DNA of 64,000 bases from contig NZ_CP107846.1 in NCBI RefSeq assembly GCF_041431415.1, positions 103,293 through 167,292 on the forward strand, read 5' to 3'. Made by a program: the position numbers and the translations under genes. The notes under the pieces are model-generated. The model was not told the origin of the DNA, did not search any database, and saw nothing but the letters and a program-made list of their open reading frames with translations. Shown in pieces: positions 56,994 to 64,000 of the stretch; within the stretch, counting starts at the first letter, position 1, and each line of letters starts with the position of its first letter. The stretch comes from Streptomyces sp. NBC_00513 (GTDB lineage: Bacteria; Actinomycetota; Actinomycetes; Streptomycetales; Streptomycetaceae).

Positions 56994-57443
56994 TGCCTTC
57001 CGGTAGTGGGGTGCGAGACGCCGAGAGTTACCGAGCTGCGCCGCCTGGCGGGCAGCCCGTCGCACAGCAGTTAACCGCGCCTTCCCGGCCACCAGAACCC
57101 GCTCGACGCACTTCGGCCAGTGACACAAACTCCCAGCTCAGAAGGGGTGAATGCTTCGGCGCTCCAAGCATTCTTGGAGTGCAAACTTCGTGTCTCGCGG
57201 CTCTGACCTGCGGTGTTCTCGGCGGACGGCGACCGAGTTTCGCACGCGCTCCAAAGGCTGGTCGGAAAGTGGCTGAAACCCGAGATGGGCTTACGCCCCG
57301 GCAGGGGAGGACTGCTGAAGCTTTGAGCTCTGTTGGCGTGAGCCGCCGCAGAAGATCGGCACCGGCAATCGAGGTGGGTTCCGGTGGCGCGGCGCGCACG
57401 TCGCGAAATCCGGATGCCGAAAGGAGCAGCCCACACCCCTTGA
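56994..57443. other. Gene-free segment with lower GC
   Basis: No convincing gene in about 450 bases. The composition is less GC-rich than the neighbours. It holds a small hairpin (GCTCCAAG...CTTGGAG, about 57160-57180) and ends just before a promoter-hairpin element. It may be the foreign DNA brought in at the 56.7 kb junction. Confidence 0.5.
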
Positions 57444-57493
57444 GTGATATATTCATGGTATAGTTTTCTCGTGGTCGGCGGTGGCAGTCGACC
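57444..57493 (+). promoter_or_regulatory. Promoter-hairpin element
   Basis: GTGATA (57444-57449), nine bases, TATAGTTTTCTCGT (TATAGT 57459-57464), hairpin GGTCGGC-GGTGGCA-GTCGACC (57473-57493, one G-U pair). It precedes the 57525 gene. Confidence 0.86.
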
Positions 57494-57524
57494 AACACCG
57501 GAAACTCACACCCTGGAGATCCGC

Positions 57525-58178
57525 ATGCCCCTGGACTTCACGAACCCGCACGAATTCAGCTGCTTCGGCACGCTCCACCCGGACCACCTCGTCGCGTGGT
57601 CCTTCGGAAACGCCCATATCGAGTTGGACCTCACCAGCTACTTTCCCGGCCCCGGCGGATACACCACCGTCCCGCTCGACGCCGAGACGGACATGCACCA
57701 CCGCCCCGACGACCCGGGCGCGACCAACGCCGTGGCGCAGGACCTCGCCGCCCTCTACGGCTTCGACGGCCTCGACGTCCGTGGCCCCGCCTACTTCACC
57801 GGCCCGAGCGGCGAGACCGACCGCGCCCTCGGTTTCGCCCCGGACGCCTTCGACGTCCTCCACACACGGGTCAAGGACATCTGCGCCACCCTCGGTGTCC
57901 GCACCTGGTGCAAGCTCCACCCCGACGACACCGTGAGCGTCCGCTATACCGACCTCGAACGCGGCGACGTCTACTGGTCCATGAACCGCCCCCACCGCTT
58001 CCAGCACTTTCAGGACCTCCCCGCCGACAGCATGACGCTGGAGTTCAGCCCGAACGCCCGCTACATGGTCTGCGACGACGAGGAGACGTTCATCGCCTAC
58101 GACACCTACGAGTGCCGCGCGGACCGCGCCCCGGCCGGTTACTGGCAGCGCACCGGCAACCAGCTCCTCAGCGCCTGA
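57525..58178 (+). CDS. Hypothetical protein
   Basis: A 217-aa protein starting at ATG 57525 behind CTGGAG. Acidic, aromatic-rich alpha/beta protein (FGNAHIELDLTSYFPGPGGYTTVPLDAETDMHHRP, FDVLHTRVKDICATLGVRTWCKLHPDDTVSVRYTDL, YMVCDDEETFIAYDTYEC). No family is recognised. The next genes to 59193 are probably co-transcribed from the same element. Confidence 0.66.
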   Translation: MPLDFTNPHEFSCFGTLHPDHLVAWSFGNAHIELDLTSYFPGPGGYTTVPLDAETDMHHRPDDPGATNAVAQDLAALYGFDGLDVRGPAYFTGPSGETDRALGFAPDAFDVLHTRVKDICATLGVRTWCKLHPDDTVSVRYTDLERGDVYWSMNRPHRFQHFQDLPADSMTLEFSPNARYMVCDDEETFIAYDTYECRADRAPAGYWQRTGNQLLSA

Positions 58179-58185
58179 CCCGCTT

Positions 58186-58212
58186 CTCCCCCCGGCCCGA
58201 CGCCGGGGGGAG
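58186..58212 (+). terminator. Hairpin terminator
   Basis: CTCCCCCCGGC and GCCGGGGGGAG pair perfectly eight bases after the 57525 gene. Confidence 0.75.
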
Positions 58213-58271
58213 GGGCCCCCAATGACGGCCGGCTGCACCGCCGGCCCCCTCAACACACCTCAGGAGGACCG

Positions 58272-58931
58272 ATGCACACCACCCTTCAGGAGTCCCAGGA
58301 CGCACTCGAAGCCGCCCGGGCCCAAGCCCGGGGCCTGACCCACACCCTCGCCGCCACCCTGGCCCACATGTACCCGCACGCCGCCTACCTGGTGCTCCGC
58401 CGCGACCCCCGCTCCGGCGAACTCCACCTCGACAGTCTCCGGACTGCCGGCGGCGGAACCCAGTGCTCCCTCGGCGAGCGGGACCCGCTCCCCGAACTCA
58501 CCGACCCCGTACTGCGCGAGGCCTGGGGGCAGGCCGACCCGCGCGACCCTCAGGCCCTCCTCAGGCTCCTCCACGACCTCGACCGCCTCGGTACCCCGTT
58601 CGGCCGCCTCCCGGAAACCGCGCAGGTGCAGGCCGACCCGTACGAGGACACCGCCTCCCTGCTGTGTCTCGTGGTCAACGCCGATGCGCCCGAGCCGGAG
58701 GGCCACGACCGGGAAGTGACCGCGCGCCTCGCACTGACCGTGACCGAGGAGGTCACCTACGAGTTCACCTTCGAGGTCGAGCTCCCCGCGTACATCGCCA
58801 ACAACCCGAACGCCCTCCACGATTACCTCACCGACAACGAGGGCATCTGGCTCGACCGCCTCGACCCCGTCAGCGGTAGCACCGTCAACGAACGCAGCCT
58901 GGACAACGTCGAACTCACCTTCGCCGCCTAG
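58272..58931 (+). CDS. Hypothetical protein
   Basis: A 219-aa protein starting at ATG 58272 behind CAGGAGGA. Helical start (LQESQDALEAARAQARGLTHTLAATLAHMY), strand-rich middle and a C-terminal half with EVTARLALTVTEEVTYEFTFEVELPAYIANNPNALHDYLTDNEG. No family is recognised; the end (DNVELTFAA) is compact. No promoter-hairpin element of its own. Confidence 0.65.
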   Translation: MHTTLQESQDALEAARAQARGLTHTLAATLAHMYPHAAYLVLRRDPRSGELHLDSLRTAGGGTQCSLGERDPLPELTDPVLREAWGQADPRDPQALLRLLHDLDRLGTPFGRLPETAQVQADPYEDTASLLCLVVNADAPEPEGHDREVTARLALTVTEEVTYEFTFEVELPAYIANNPNALHDYLTDNEGIWLDRLDPVSGSTVNERSLDNVELTFAA

Positions 58932-58983
58932 AACTCCCACGGGCCGACACCGCCGCTGAGAGCGCCCAGGAAGGGCAAAAACC

Positions 58984-59193
58984 ATGCCGGAGTACAGCGT
59001 CACCTGGATCATCGACATTGACGCCGACACGCCCGTACACGCCGCCTATGAGGCACTGGCCATCCAGCGCGACCCCACGTCCTGGACGACGGCCTTCACC
59101 GTCCACACGGACGACGGTGCCGTAGTCGTCGACCTCAACCCCCACCAGCCGGGGCCGCCGAAGCTCAGCGGCCCCTGGACCCTGACCGCATAG
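58984..59193 (+). CDS. Hypothetical small protein
   Basis: A 69-aa protein starting at ATG 58984 behind AGGAAGGG. Strands and a helix alternate (EYSVTWIIDIDADTPVHAAYEALAIQRDPTSWTTAFTVHTDDGAVVVDL). This layout recalls small proteins seen in many Streptomyces plasmid gene runs. The function is unknown. Confidence 0.65.
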   Translation: MPEYSVTWIIDIDADTPVHAAYEALAIQRDPTSWTTAFTVHTDDGAVVVDLNPHQPGPPKLSGPWTLTA

Positions 59194-59206
59194 CCCGCAC
59201 ATCCTC

Positions 59207-59241
59207 GCGCCCCGGCACGGCCCACAGCCGCGCCGGGGCGC
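59207..59241 (+). terminator. Hairpin terminator
   Basis: GCGCCCCGGC pairs perfectly with GCCGGGGCGC around a 15-base loop, 13 bases after the 58984 gene. The following 59242-59496 holds no convincing gene, though the minus strand has a short protein-like stretch. Confidence 0.7.
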
Positions 59242-59496
59242 AGTCATGCCCGGCGGCCCAGGCCCGCCCGCCGGCCGTGAGCAGCAGACGGCGCCACGCG
59301 GTCCATACGGCTCTTGAGGCTGGAGCTGACGGCTGGCGCGCCGTTGGTCCAAGCGGGCCGGGGAGCCCGTCCGCGGCCGACGCCTCGATGACGGCGCCCG
59401 CGACCTGGGTGGGCCGGCGGCGCGTGCGTGTGCTTCGCCGGCGGGTCCTCGATATGCCGCTGAACAGGGGAAACAGCGGCTCGGGACGCTTCGGCA

Positions 59497-59548
59497 GTGA
59501 TGAAAAAACGGTATAGTTGTGTTGTGGGGCGGCGGTGGCAGCCGACCC
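59497..59548 (+). promoter_or_regulatory. Promoter-hairpin element
   Basis: GTGATG (59497-59502), nine bases, TATAGTTGTGTTGT (TATAGT 59512-59517), hairpin GGGGCGGC-GGTGGCA-GCCGACCC (59526-59548, one G-A mismatch). It precedes the 59586 gene. Confidence 0.85.
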
Positions 59549-59585
59549 GCACCGAGAACCACGACTCCCAGGAAAGGGGACACTC

Positions 59586-59960
59586 ATGCCTACTCTCCTC
59601 CAGGACGGCGGCTTCGCCCTCCGGATCGAGCCCACCGGCGGATTCAGCCTGCTCGACTGGGGCACCGAGACGCGCCCGCAGGACGCGCTCGCCGCTGATC
59701 GGGTCCGTTCCGTCGACCTGACCACCCGGCTGATCATGTGGACCGACGAGCTGGCCGCCCCGCTCGGCCTCCCCGCCAACATCCCCGCGCGTCACCTCCT
59801 CCATGCCTACCAGGCCACCCCGACCCCGGTCTGCGGCGCGGCCGTCTTCACCGGTTCCACGCACGGCGGCGCTCTGCTCGGCCTCACCGAGGATCAGGTA
59901 TTCGTGCTCGTCGACCGCTTCTTCAGTCGTCACCGCGACGTGCCCCGGCCGCGCCGCTGA
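59586..59960 (+). CDS. Hypothetical protein
   Basis: A 124-aa protein starting at ATG 59586 behind CAGGAAAGG. Strands FALRIEPTGGFSLLDWG, a helix TTRLIMWTDELAAPLG, and LLGLTEDQVFVLVDRFFSRHRD at the end. No family is recognised. Confidence 0.62.
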   Translation: MPTLLQDGGFALRIEPTGGFSLLDWGTETRPQDALAADRVRSVDLTTRLIMWTDELAAPLGLPANIPARHLLHAYQATPTPVCGAAVFTGSTHGGALLGLTEDQVFVLVDRFFSRHRDVPRPRR

Positions 59961-59974
59961 ACGCAGGTCGCCAC

Positions 59975-60001
59975 GGGCCCCGGAATCACGATCCGGGGCC
60001 C
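59975..60001 (+). terminator. Hairpin terminator
   Basis: GGGCCCCGG/CCGGGGCCC pair around AATCACGAT, 14 bases after the 59586 gene. The stretch 60002-60279 holds no gene. Confidence 0.78.
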
Positions 60002-60279
60002 TCGCATTTGACGAAAGGGAAATTCGTACGTGCAGTACGCCACCATCGGGGATAGGTGCGAAGTCCAGGATCTCGCATCCTAATTCGCGGGCACCGCAGA
60101 GTGCGGATTTCGAAGAGGCCAAGGCGAATTCCGCCGTCGCGGTGCTGGAGGCCGATAAGGCGCCGGGCTGCACTGCCTTTTGGGCGGCGGCCTGCCTGGC
60201 GCTCCGGTGCGTGCGCGGCGGGCGTGGCGCGGTCGCGCAGCAATCCACCCAGGTGGACGGGGTGGAGAGGACGCTGAAA

Positions 60280-60330
60280 GTGATGCATGCATGGTATAGT
60301 TGCCTTGCTGGTCGGCGGTGGCAGTCGATC
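60280..60330 (+). promoter_or_regulatory. Promoter-hairpin element
   Basis: GTGATG (60280-60285), CATGCATGG, TATAGTTGCCTTGCT (TATAGT 60295-60300), hairpin GGTCGGC-GGTGGCA-GTCGATC (60310-60330, G-U pairs). It precedes the 60367 gene. Confidence 0.87.
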
Positions 60331-60366
60331 ACAACCCGAATCCATGCGCAGTCGTGAGGAGACGTC

Positions 60367-60621
60367 ATGTCCGCCACCCTTTTCCGCACCCTCGACCTCA
60401 TCGAGCCCGGTGACCTGGTCCATTACCACGGCAGCAAGCCCGACTACCACGGCCTGTACCTGGCCTGGCCCTGCAACTGCTTCGACTGCGCCCGCGCTGA
60501 CTACCTGGGCAGTGCCGACACCCGCTACCGCCTGACCGACCCGTTCGCCGAGGACCCGGACGCCGTCACGCTGCGCTGCGCGCGGCGCGGGTCCGTCAGG
60601 CGGTCCGACGCCAACGCCTGA
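60367..60621 (+). CDS. Hypothetical small Cys-rich protein
   Basis: An 84-aa protein starting at ATG 60367 behind TGAGGAGA. It begins with a beta segment (RTLDLIEPGDLVHYHGSKPDYHGLYLAWPCNCFDCARADYLG), with CNCFDC a likely metal site, and ends Arg-rich. No family is recognised. It is followed by a hairpin with the conserved loop and the DUF6573 gene. Confidence 0.62.
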   Translation: MSATLFRTLDLIEPGDLVHYHGSKPDYHGLYLAWPCNCFDCARADYLGSADTRYRLTDPFAEDPDAVTLRCARRGSVRRSDANA

Positions 60622-60664
60622 CCCTCCCTCGGGGCGCAGTCACCCGGCTGCGCCCCGCCCAGGT

Positions 60665-60687
60665 CGGCGGGGAGTGGTACCCCGCCG
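60665..60687 (+). ncRNA. Hairpin with AGTGGTA loop, 8-bp stem, no promoter box
   Basis: CGGCGGGG-AGTGGTA-CCCCGCCG, a loop variant of the conserved hairpin. It lies 34 bases before the 60721 gene. Confidence 0.7.
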
Positions 60688-60720
60688 CCGCCGAGAACAC
60701 AGCTCACGAAAGGGCAGACC

Positions 60721-61218
60721 ATGACTGACAAGACCCTCATCGACGGCACCGCCAACCCTGACAGCCTGGGCCCCGACGCGATGCGCTGGACCCCCGAGCC
60801 GGAGCAGCCGGCCGTTTCCGTGGTCGACATTTTTGGGGAGGTCATCCACGGGTACAGCCGAGCCGACGCCCTCGCCGACGGGGCCTTGATCGCCGTCGGT
60901 GACGACGTCGCCCGCGAGGCCGGGTTCGGGGTCCCGGTGGCGCTCACCGCGGCCGCGTGGGCCGACTGCGTCGCCTGGAACGACGAGGACAACCGGCAGA
61001 CCTGCCAGGACGAGTCGGGCCGCCTCTGGGACGTGCTCCGGATGACCCGGTACGCCATCCGGCGCTTCGCCGGGGTGAGTTCCTGCACTGTCGAGCTCTA
61101 CCACGTCCCGCGCGACGGAGAGAGCGACGAGAGCGAGCGGACATGGCTGCTCGCGACGTGCGGGCCTGGCGACGACAGGGAGCCCGTGCTCACGATCTCC
61201 CTGCCCGACGAGGACTGA
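60721..61218 (+). CDS. DUF6573 family protein
   Basis: A 165-aa protein starting at ATG 60721. VVDIFGEVIHGYSRADALADGALIAVGDDVAREAGFGVPVALTAAAWADCVAWNDED (about residues 36-92) is the conserved N-terminal core of DUF6573. ESGRLWDVLRMTRYAIRR follows. These proteins are frequent on plasmids and phages, often near anti-restriction genes. The exact function is unknown. Confidence 0.8.
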   Translation: MTDKTLIDGTANPDSLGPDAMRWTPEPEQPAVSVVDIFGEVIHGYSRADALADGALIAVGDDVAREAGFGVPVALTAAAWADCVAWNDEDNRQTCQDESGRLWDVLRMTRYAIRRFAGVSSCTVELYHVPRDGESDESERTWLLATCGPGDDREPVLTISLPDED

Positions 61219-61229
61219 TCGCCGGAAGC

Positions 61230-61261
61230 AGCGCTCCCCCCCTTCCCGGGGGTGGAGCGCT
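61230..61261 (+). terminator. Hairpin terminator
   Basis: AGCGCTCC and GGAGCGCT pair at the ends with a G/C-rich inner stem (CCCCC/GGGGG), 11 bases after the DUF6573 gene. Confidence 0.72.
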
Positions 61262-61324
61262 GTGGTTGCTGTCCTTCGCACGTGCGGACATTCCCCAGAG
61301 AAGATCCACGCGACCTCTCCGAAA

Positions 61325-61377
61325 GTGGTTAATGTAAGGTATAGTTGTCTTGTTGGTCGGTGGTGGCAGCCGACCAA
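61325..61377 (+). promoter_or_regulatory. Promoter-hairpin element with longest stem
   Basis: GTGGTT (61325-61330), nine bases, TATAGTTGTCTTGT (TATAGT 61340-61345), hairpin TTGGTCGGT-GGTGGCA-GCCGACCAA (61353-61377, nine pairs). It precedes the 61407 gene. Confidence 0.86.
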
Positions 61378-61406
61378 GAACCGGAAGCAGACCGAGAGGA
61401 ACCGGC

Positions 61407-61838
61407 ATGGCAATCACGGCGTACAACCAGACCCCATACGAGATCCAGCGCGCCTCCACGCTGTTCGTGGGCTTCCTCAACGCGGTGGAGGACGGCTGTC
61501 ATCACCTCGTCGTCGCGGCATCGGCGAGTGTTGGCACCCTCACGATCGGGGTGTCGTTCCACAACGTGGGCGAGGCGTCCGACTTGGACCCGGACGCTGC
61601 CCTTGAGGCAATGGCGCTTCTCACCCTCGCGGCGTCCGTCGGCGGGGGCGCGGTGCTGCGTACGGACTTCGCCGATGGGACCTCCCAGGTGCGCGGCTGG
61701 AAGCTCGTCGAGTTCTACGCCAAGCCGCTCAACGCCGTCGAGATCTTCAACGTGTACTGCATGGACGCCAGGACGGGTGAGGCGGTCGCTCCGGAGTGGG
61801 ATGTGGAGTACGTGACCGCGCCTCGACTGATGGTCTGA
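61407..61838 (+). CDS. Hypothetical protein
   Basis: A 143-aa protein starting at ATG 61407. A helix (TPYEIQRASTLFVGFLNAVEDG) leads to strands (HHLVVAASASVGTLTIGVSFHN), then LEAMALLTLAASVGGGAVLRTDF and KPLNAVEIFNVYCMDART. No family is recognised. A strong terminator follows. Confidence 0.62.
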   Translation: MAITAYNQTPYEIQRASTLFVGFLNAVEDGCHHLVVAASASVGTLTIGVSFHNVGEASDLDPDAALEAMALLTLAASVGGGAVLRTDFADGTSQVRGWKLVEFYAKPLNAVEIFNVYCMDARTGEAVAPEWDVEYVTAPRLMV

Positions 61839-61881
61839 TCTGGGGCTCTGGGTGCGGGCGGGGCGGCCTGCACCCGGACGG

Positions 61882-61913
61882 GCAGGGCCGGGCCCTCAAA
61901 GGCCCGGCCCTGC
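61882..61913 (+). terminator. Hairpin terminator
   Basis: The perfect 13-bp stem GCAGGGCCGGGCC/GGCCCGGCCCTGC closes CTCAAA. Confidence 0.82.
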
Positions 61914-62008
61914 TCGGCCCACCCGGCTCCGCGCAGCCGGCTGGGGGGCCGTCTTCCCTGGCCGGCTGCGGCGGCGGTGTTCCGTAGGAGGGCGGCGGGA
62001 TAGACATT

Positions 62009-62058
62009 GTGATGCATGCATGGTATAGTTGTTTTGTTGGTCGGTGGTGGCAGCCGGC
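62009..62058 (+). promoter_or_regulatory. Promoter-hairpin element
   Basis: GTGATG (62009-62014), CATGCATGG, TATAGTTGTTTTGT (TATAGT 62024-62029), hairpin GTCGGT-GGTGGCA-GCCGGC (62040-62058, two G-U pairs). It precedes the DUF932 gene. Confidence 0.87.
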
Positions 62059-62094
62059 GGACATCCGGAGACACGTTTCTGTGGGGAGAGTTTG

Positions 62095-63099
62095 ATGGCG
62101 CATCTGATTGAGCAGTTCGGTGATGGTACGGCGGCGTTCGTGAGCGCGCAGAAGAGTGCCTGGCATCGGTTGGGCACGGTGACGACGGAGGCGTTGACGG
62201 CCGAGGACGCGATGCGTTTGGCCGCGCTGGACCGCTGGAACGTTCGTCTGGTCGGCCTGCACGCGACCGAGCTGACGGCCGAGGGCGCGGCGTTGCTGGA
62301 GGTGCCGAACCATCGGGCGAGCGTCCGTACCCACCCGAAGACGGGGCGCGCCGAGACGCTGGGTGTGGTGGGCCCGGACTATGTGCCGGTGCAGAACGAG
62401 GAGCACGCGGAGTTTCTGAATTACCTGGTCGACGAGTCCGGCGCTCACTTCGAGACGGCGGGCTCGCTGCGCGGCGGCCGTCAGGTCTTTCTGACCATGA
62501 AGCTGCCCCAGTCGATGACGATCGGCCGGAGCGACGAGGTGGACCTCTACATCGCCGCGTTCAACTCGCACGACGGTTCCAGCGCGTTCCGGATCGTCGT
62601 CACCCCGGTGAGGGTGGTGTGCGCCAATACCCTGCGGGCCGGTCTCCGCAGTGCGAAGAGCAGCTATACGGTCCGCCACACCTCCGGCGCCCGCGGCCGC
62701 ATCGCCCAGGCCCGCCAGGCTCTGGGACTCACCTTCAAGTACGCCGAGGAGTTCGAGAAGGCCGCCCAGCGGATGTTGGACGCGGAGATGACCACCCCCA
62801 TGCTCCGATCGGTTGTGGAGCAGCTGTGGCCTGTCGCCAACGGCGACAGCACCCGGAAGAAGAACAACCAGCTCACCCGCTGGAACACGATCCGGAACCT
62901 GTTCGAGAACGCGGACACCCAGGCGGGCATCCGGGGAACAGCGTGGGCGGGCTACAACGCCATCACCGAGTACGCCAACCACGTCGCCCCGGCACGTGGT
63001 GCCAACTCGGAACTGAAGAGCGCCGCTCGCGCGGAGCGCGTGATCACGGGGACCGCTGACGACGTGATGGAGCGGGCCTTCCGCCTCGCGGCCGTCTAG
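62095..63099 (+). CDS. DUF932 domain (phage/plasmid-like TIGR03299) protein
   Basis: A 334-aa protein starting at ATG 62095 behind GTGGGGAGAG. KSAWHRLGT near residue 25, LGVVGPDYVPVQNEEHAEFLN (about 86-106), GGRQVFLTMKLP and SFRIVVTPVRVVCANTL-like (about 160-185) are the typical DUF932 segments, as in phage/plasmid-like TIGR03299 proteins. The length is normal. The function is unknown, though these genes are abundant on conjugative plasmids and phages. Its terminators (63110 and 63242) end the gene-rich part of the window. Confidence 0.85.
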   Translation: MAHLIEQFGDGTAAFVSAQKSAWHRLGTVTTEALTAEDAMRLAALDRWNVRLVGLHATELTAEGAALLEVPNHRASVRTHPKTGRAETLGVVGPDYVPVQNEEHAEFLNYLVDESGAHFETAGSLRGGRQVFLTMKLPQSMTIGRSDEVDLYIAAFNSHDGSSAFRIVVTPVRVVCANTLRAGLRSAKSSYTVRHTSGARGRIAQARQALGLTFKYAEEFEKAAQRMLDAEMTTPMLRSVVEQLWPVANGDSTRKKNNQLTRWNTIRNLFENADTQAGIRGTAWAGYNAITEYANHVAPARGANSELKSAARAERVITGTADDVMERAFRLAAV

Positions 63100-63109
63100 T
63101 TCGACTTAC

Positions 63110-63136
63110 GGGGAGCAGCCCGGAAGGCTGCTCCCC
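63110..63136 (+). terminator. Hairpin terminator
   Basis: GGGGAGCAGCC/GGCTGCTCCCC pair perfectly around CGGAA, 11 bases after the DUF932 gene. Confidence 0.82.
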
Positions 63137-63241
63137 ACCCCCTGCCAGGCTGAGGATTCCCTGAGGGCCTGCCCGGCCGGCTGGCGGTGCCGGAAGTGGG
63201 CCGGGGGTGGGGTGTTTTGACGGTGTGATAGCTGTGTGGGG

Positions 63242-63269
63242 GAGGCCCGGAAGGGCCTCTTCTTCTTTT
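63242..63269 (+). terminator. Terminator with T-rich tail
   Basis: GAGGCCC-GGAA-GGGCCTC followed by TTCTTCTTTT. One of very few T-rich terminators in the window, ending transcription before the hairpin array. Confidence 0.7.
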
Positions 63270-63429
63270 CCGGGGTGGTGTTCTATTCGATTCCCGGGGA
63301 GGTCTGCTTTCCCGTACGCACTCCCTGACGTGCCATCAGATTCGGAGAGTGTGACGGTCCGTCCGTGAGGCGTAGGGATGTCGAAACGGAGCCGAACGCG
63401 GCGAAGAGATGGAATACAAAGCCCGCTGA

Positions 63430-64000
63430 TTCGGCCGTAAGGCCGCCCTGGAATTCGAGCACGCCCCGGCCCTCGTGAACCCGGAAGCCCGTAAGGGCGG
63501 CCCACCCCGGACACGGCGCCCAGAAGGGCGCTGAAACCCCCTCAGGAAACGACACCACCACCCCCGCCGCCGAACACTCCCACCCCACCCAGAGGCACCC
63601 ACCCACACCTCCTCCCGCCCCCACGGGCCCCGACAGGGGCCCACACCCCCCACCAACCCCCCAACCAGCCACCACACAGGACACCAACCCCCAGACCCTA
63701 GCCACACCCCCACAACGAAACACCCCCACATCCCCAAAGCCCCGAAGGGGCCCACACGACCCGCCGACAGGCGGGCCCCACCCCACAACCAACACCCCAC
63801 CAATTCCCGCAACGCGGGAATACGAAAAGCCTGAAAGGCTTTCAAAACCCACCAATCAAGAATTGCCGAAAGGCAATACAAACCCGCCCAACAAAACCCC
63901 CGAAGGGGGTTGACGCAAACCACCCCGAATCCCCCGAAGGGGGATTCGGGCGGAATTCCGCCGAAAGGCGGAATTCTTTGGGAATTCCGAAAGGAATTCC
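63430..64000. repeat. Gene-free array of perfect hairpins with GNA/GNRA-like loops
   Basis: At least ten hairpins with different stems but similar short loops follow one another, among them CGGCC-GTAA-GGCCG (63432), GCGCCC-AGAA-GGGCGC (63516), GGGCCCC-GACA-GGGGCCC (63624), CCCGCC-GACA-GGCGGG (63760), ATTCCCGC-AAC-GCGGGAAT (63803), AAAGCCT-GAA-AGGCTTT (63826), ATTGCC-GAAA-GGCAAT (63862) and GGAATTCC-GAAA-GGAATTCC (63981-64000). Stems of 10-12 bp lie at 63924 and 63953. Between them is C/A-rich DNA. No coding sequence was seen. The array runs to the window edge. Confidence 0.8.

Noticed and set aside
59242..59496. Minus-strand protein-like stretch (AWAAGHDCAPARLWAVPG)
   Set aside because: Too short and lacks a start with a ribosome site; it could be a remnant but cannot be supported as a gene.
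1..64000. tRNA, rRNA or CRISPR loci
   Set aside because: No cloverleaf, rRNA-like or regular repeat-spacer structure was recognised by eye. A covariance or repeat search would be needed to exclude weak cases.

Overview
The window looks like part of a large conjugative plasmid, or a plasmid-like integrated element, of Streptomyces or a close relative. The DNA is very GC-rich with strong third-position GC, starts are often GTG or TTG, and genes are short, tightly packed and often coupled by ATGA/GTGA overlaps. Typical Streptomyces plasmid families are present: a GntR/HutC-type repressor, WhiB-like proteins, a DUF2637/SpdB-like membrane protein, an FtsK/TraB-type DNA translocase, and DUF5999, DUF6919, DUF6233, DUF6573 and DUF932 proteins. 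No rRNA, tRNA, CRISPR array or recognisable replication initiator was seen. The right end (63.2-64.0 kb) is a gene-free array of perfect hairpins that could lie near a replicon end.

Layout. (1) 0-4.8 kb: a P-loop kinase running off the left edge, the GntR repressor with a CCCTAGGGAAC repeat in front, a WhiB-like regulator and small proteins. (2) 4.8-13.4 kb: transfer module with a coiled-coil/membrane protein whose 3' third is saturated with GGTCCG/CGGACC, three supporting proteins, a TraB-associated small protein and the TraB/FtsK ATPase. (3) 13.5-20 kb: small genes separated by hairpins with related loops, a zinc-protease-like protein, a second WhiB-like protein and a plasmid-borne DNA sliding clamp (dnaN-like). 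(4) 20-25 kb: nucleotide-handling enzymes (deoxyribosyltransferase-like, NUDIX, HIT) around a PycTM-type membrane effector, with two near-identical palindromic promoters, then a RelE/ParE-type toxin-antitoxin pair. (5) 25-33.5 kb: DUF6292-like protein, ATP-dependent DNA ligase, DUF6233 pair, CoiA-like nuclease, membrane protein and XRE regulator. (6) 33.6-40.5 kb: two paralogous genes, each with a palindromic operator, an HTH protein and a 1042-aa helicase with seven helicase-associated repeats. A 1.4-kb transposon with intact terminal repeats and a 5-bp target duplication has inserted between the paralogs and carries only a HEPN-like gene. (7) 40.5-47 kb: L12-C-terminal-domain-like protein, an ImuB-like degenerate Y-family polymerase, a HEAT-like protein and a decayed gene. 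(8) 47-63.1 kb: a run of small, mostly unrecognised genes, nearly all behind the same promoter-plus-hairpin element, plus PP-loop enzymes and a tyrosine recombinase that truncates one of them.

The most unusual feature is the dispersed element in region 8, with outliers at 15.4 and 25.3 kb. It has GTGATG, nine bases, TATAGTTGTCTTG, then a short hairpin whose stem varies by compensatory changes while the loop stays (G/A)GTGGCA. Twelve promoter copies and four hairpin-only copies were found. It implies coordinated expression of about 16 genes, probably through the 5' end of their RNAs. Other leads are the HEPN transposon, the three-frame GGTCCG cluster in the transfer region, and the nucleotide-enzyme/PycTM neighbourhood.
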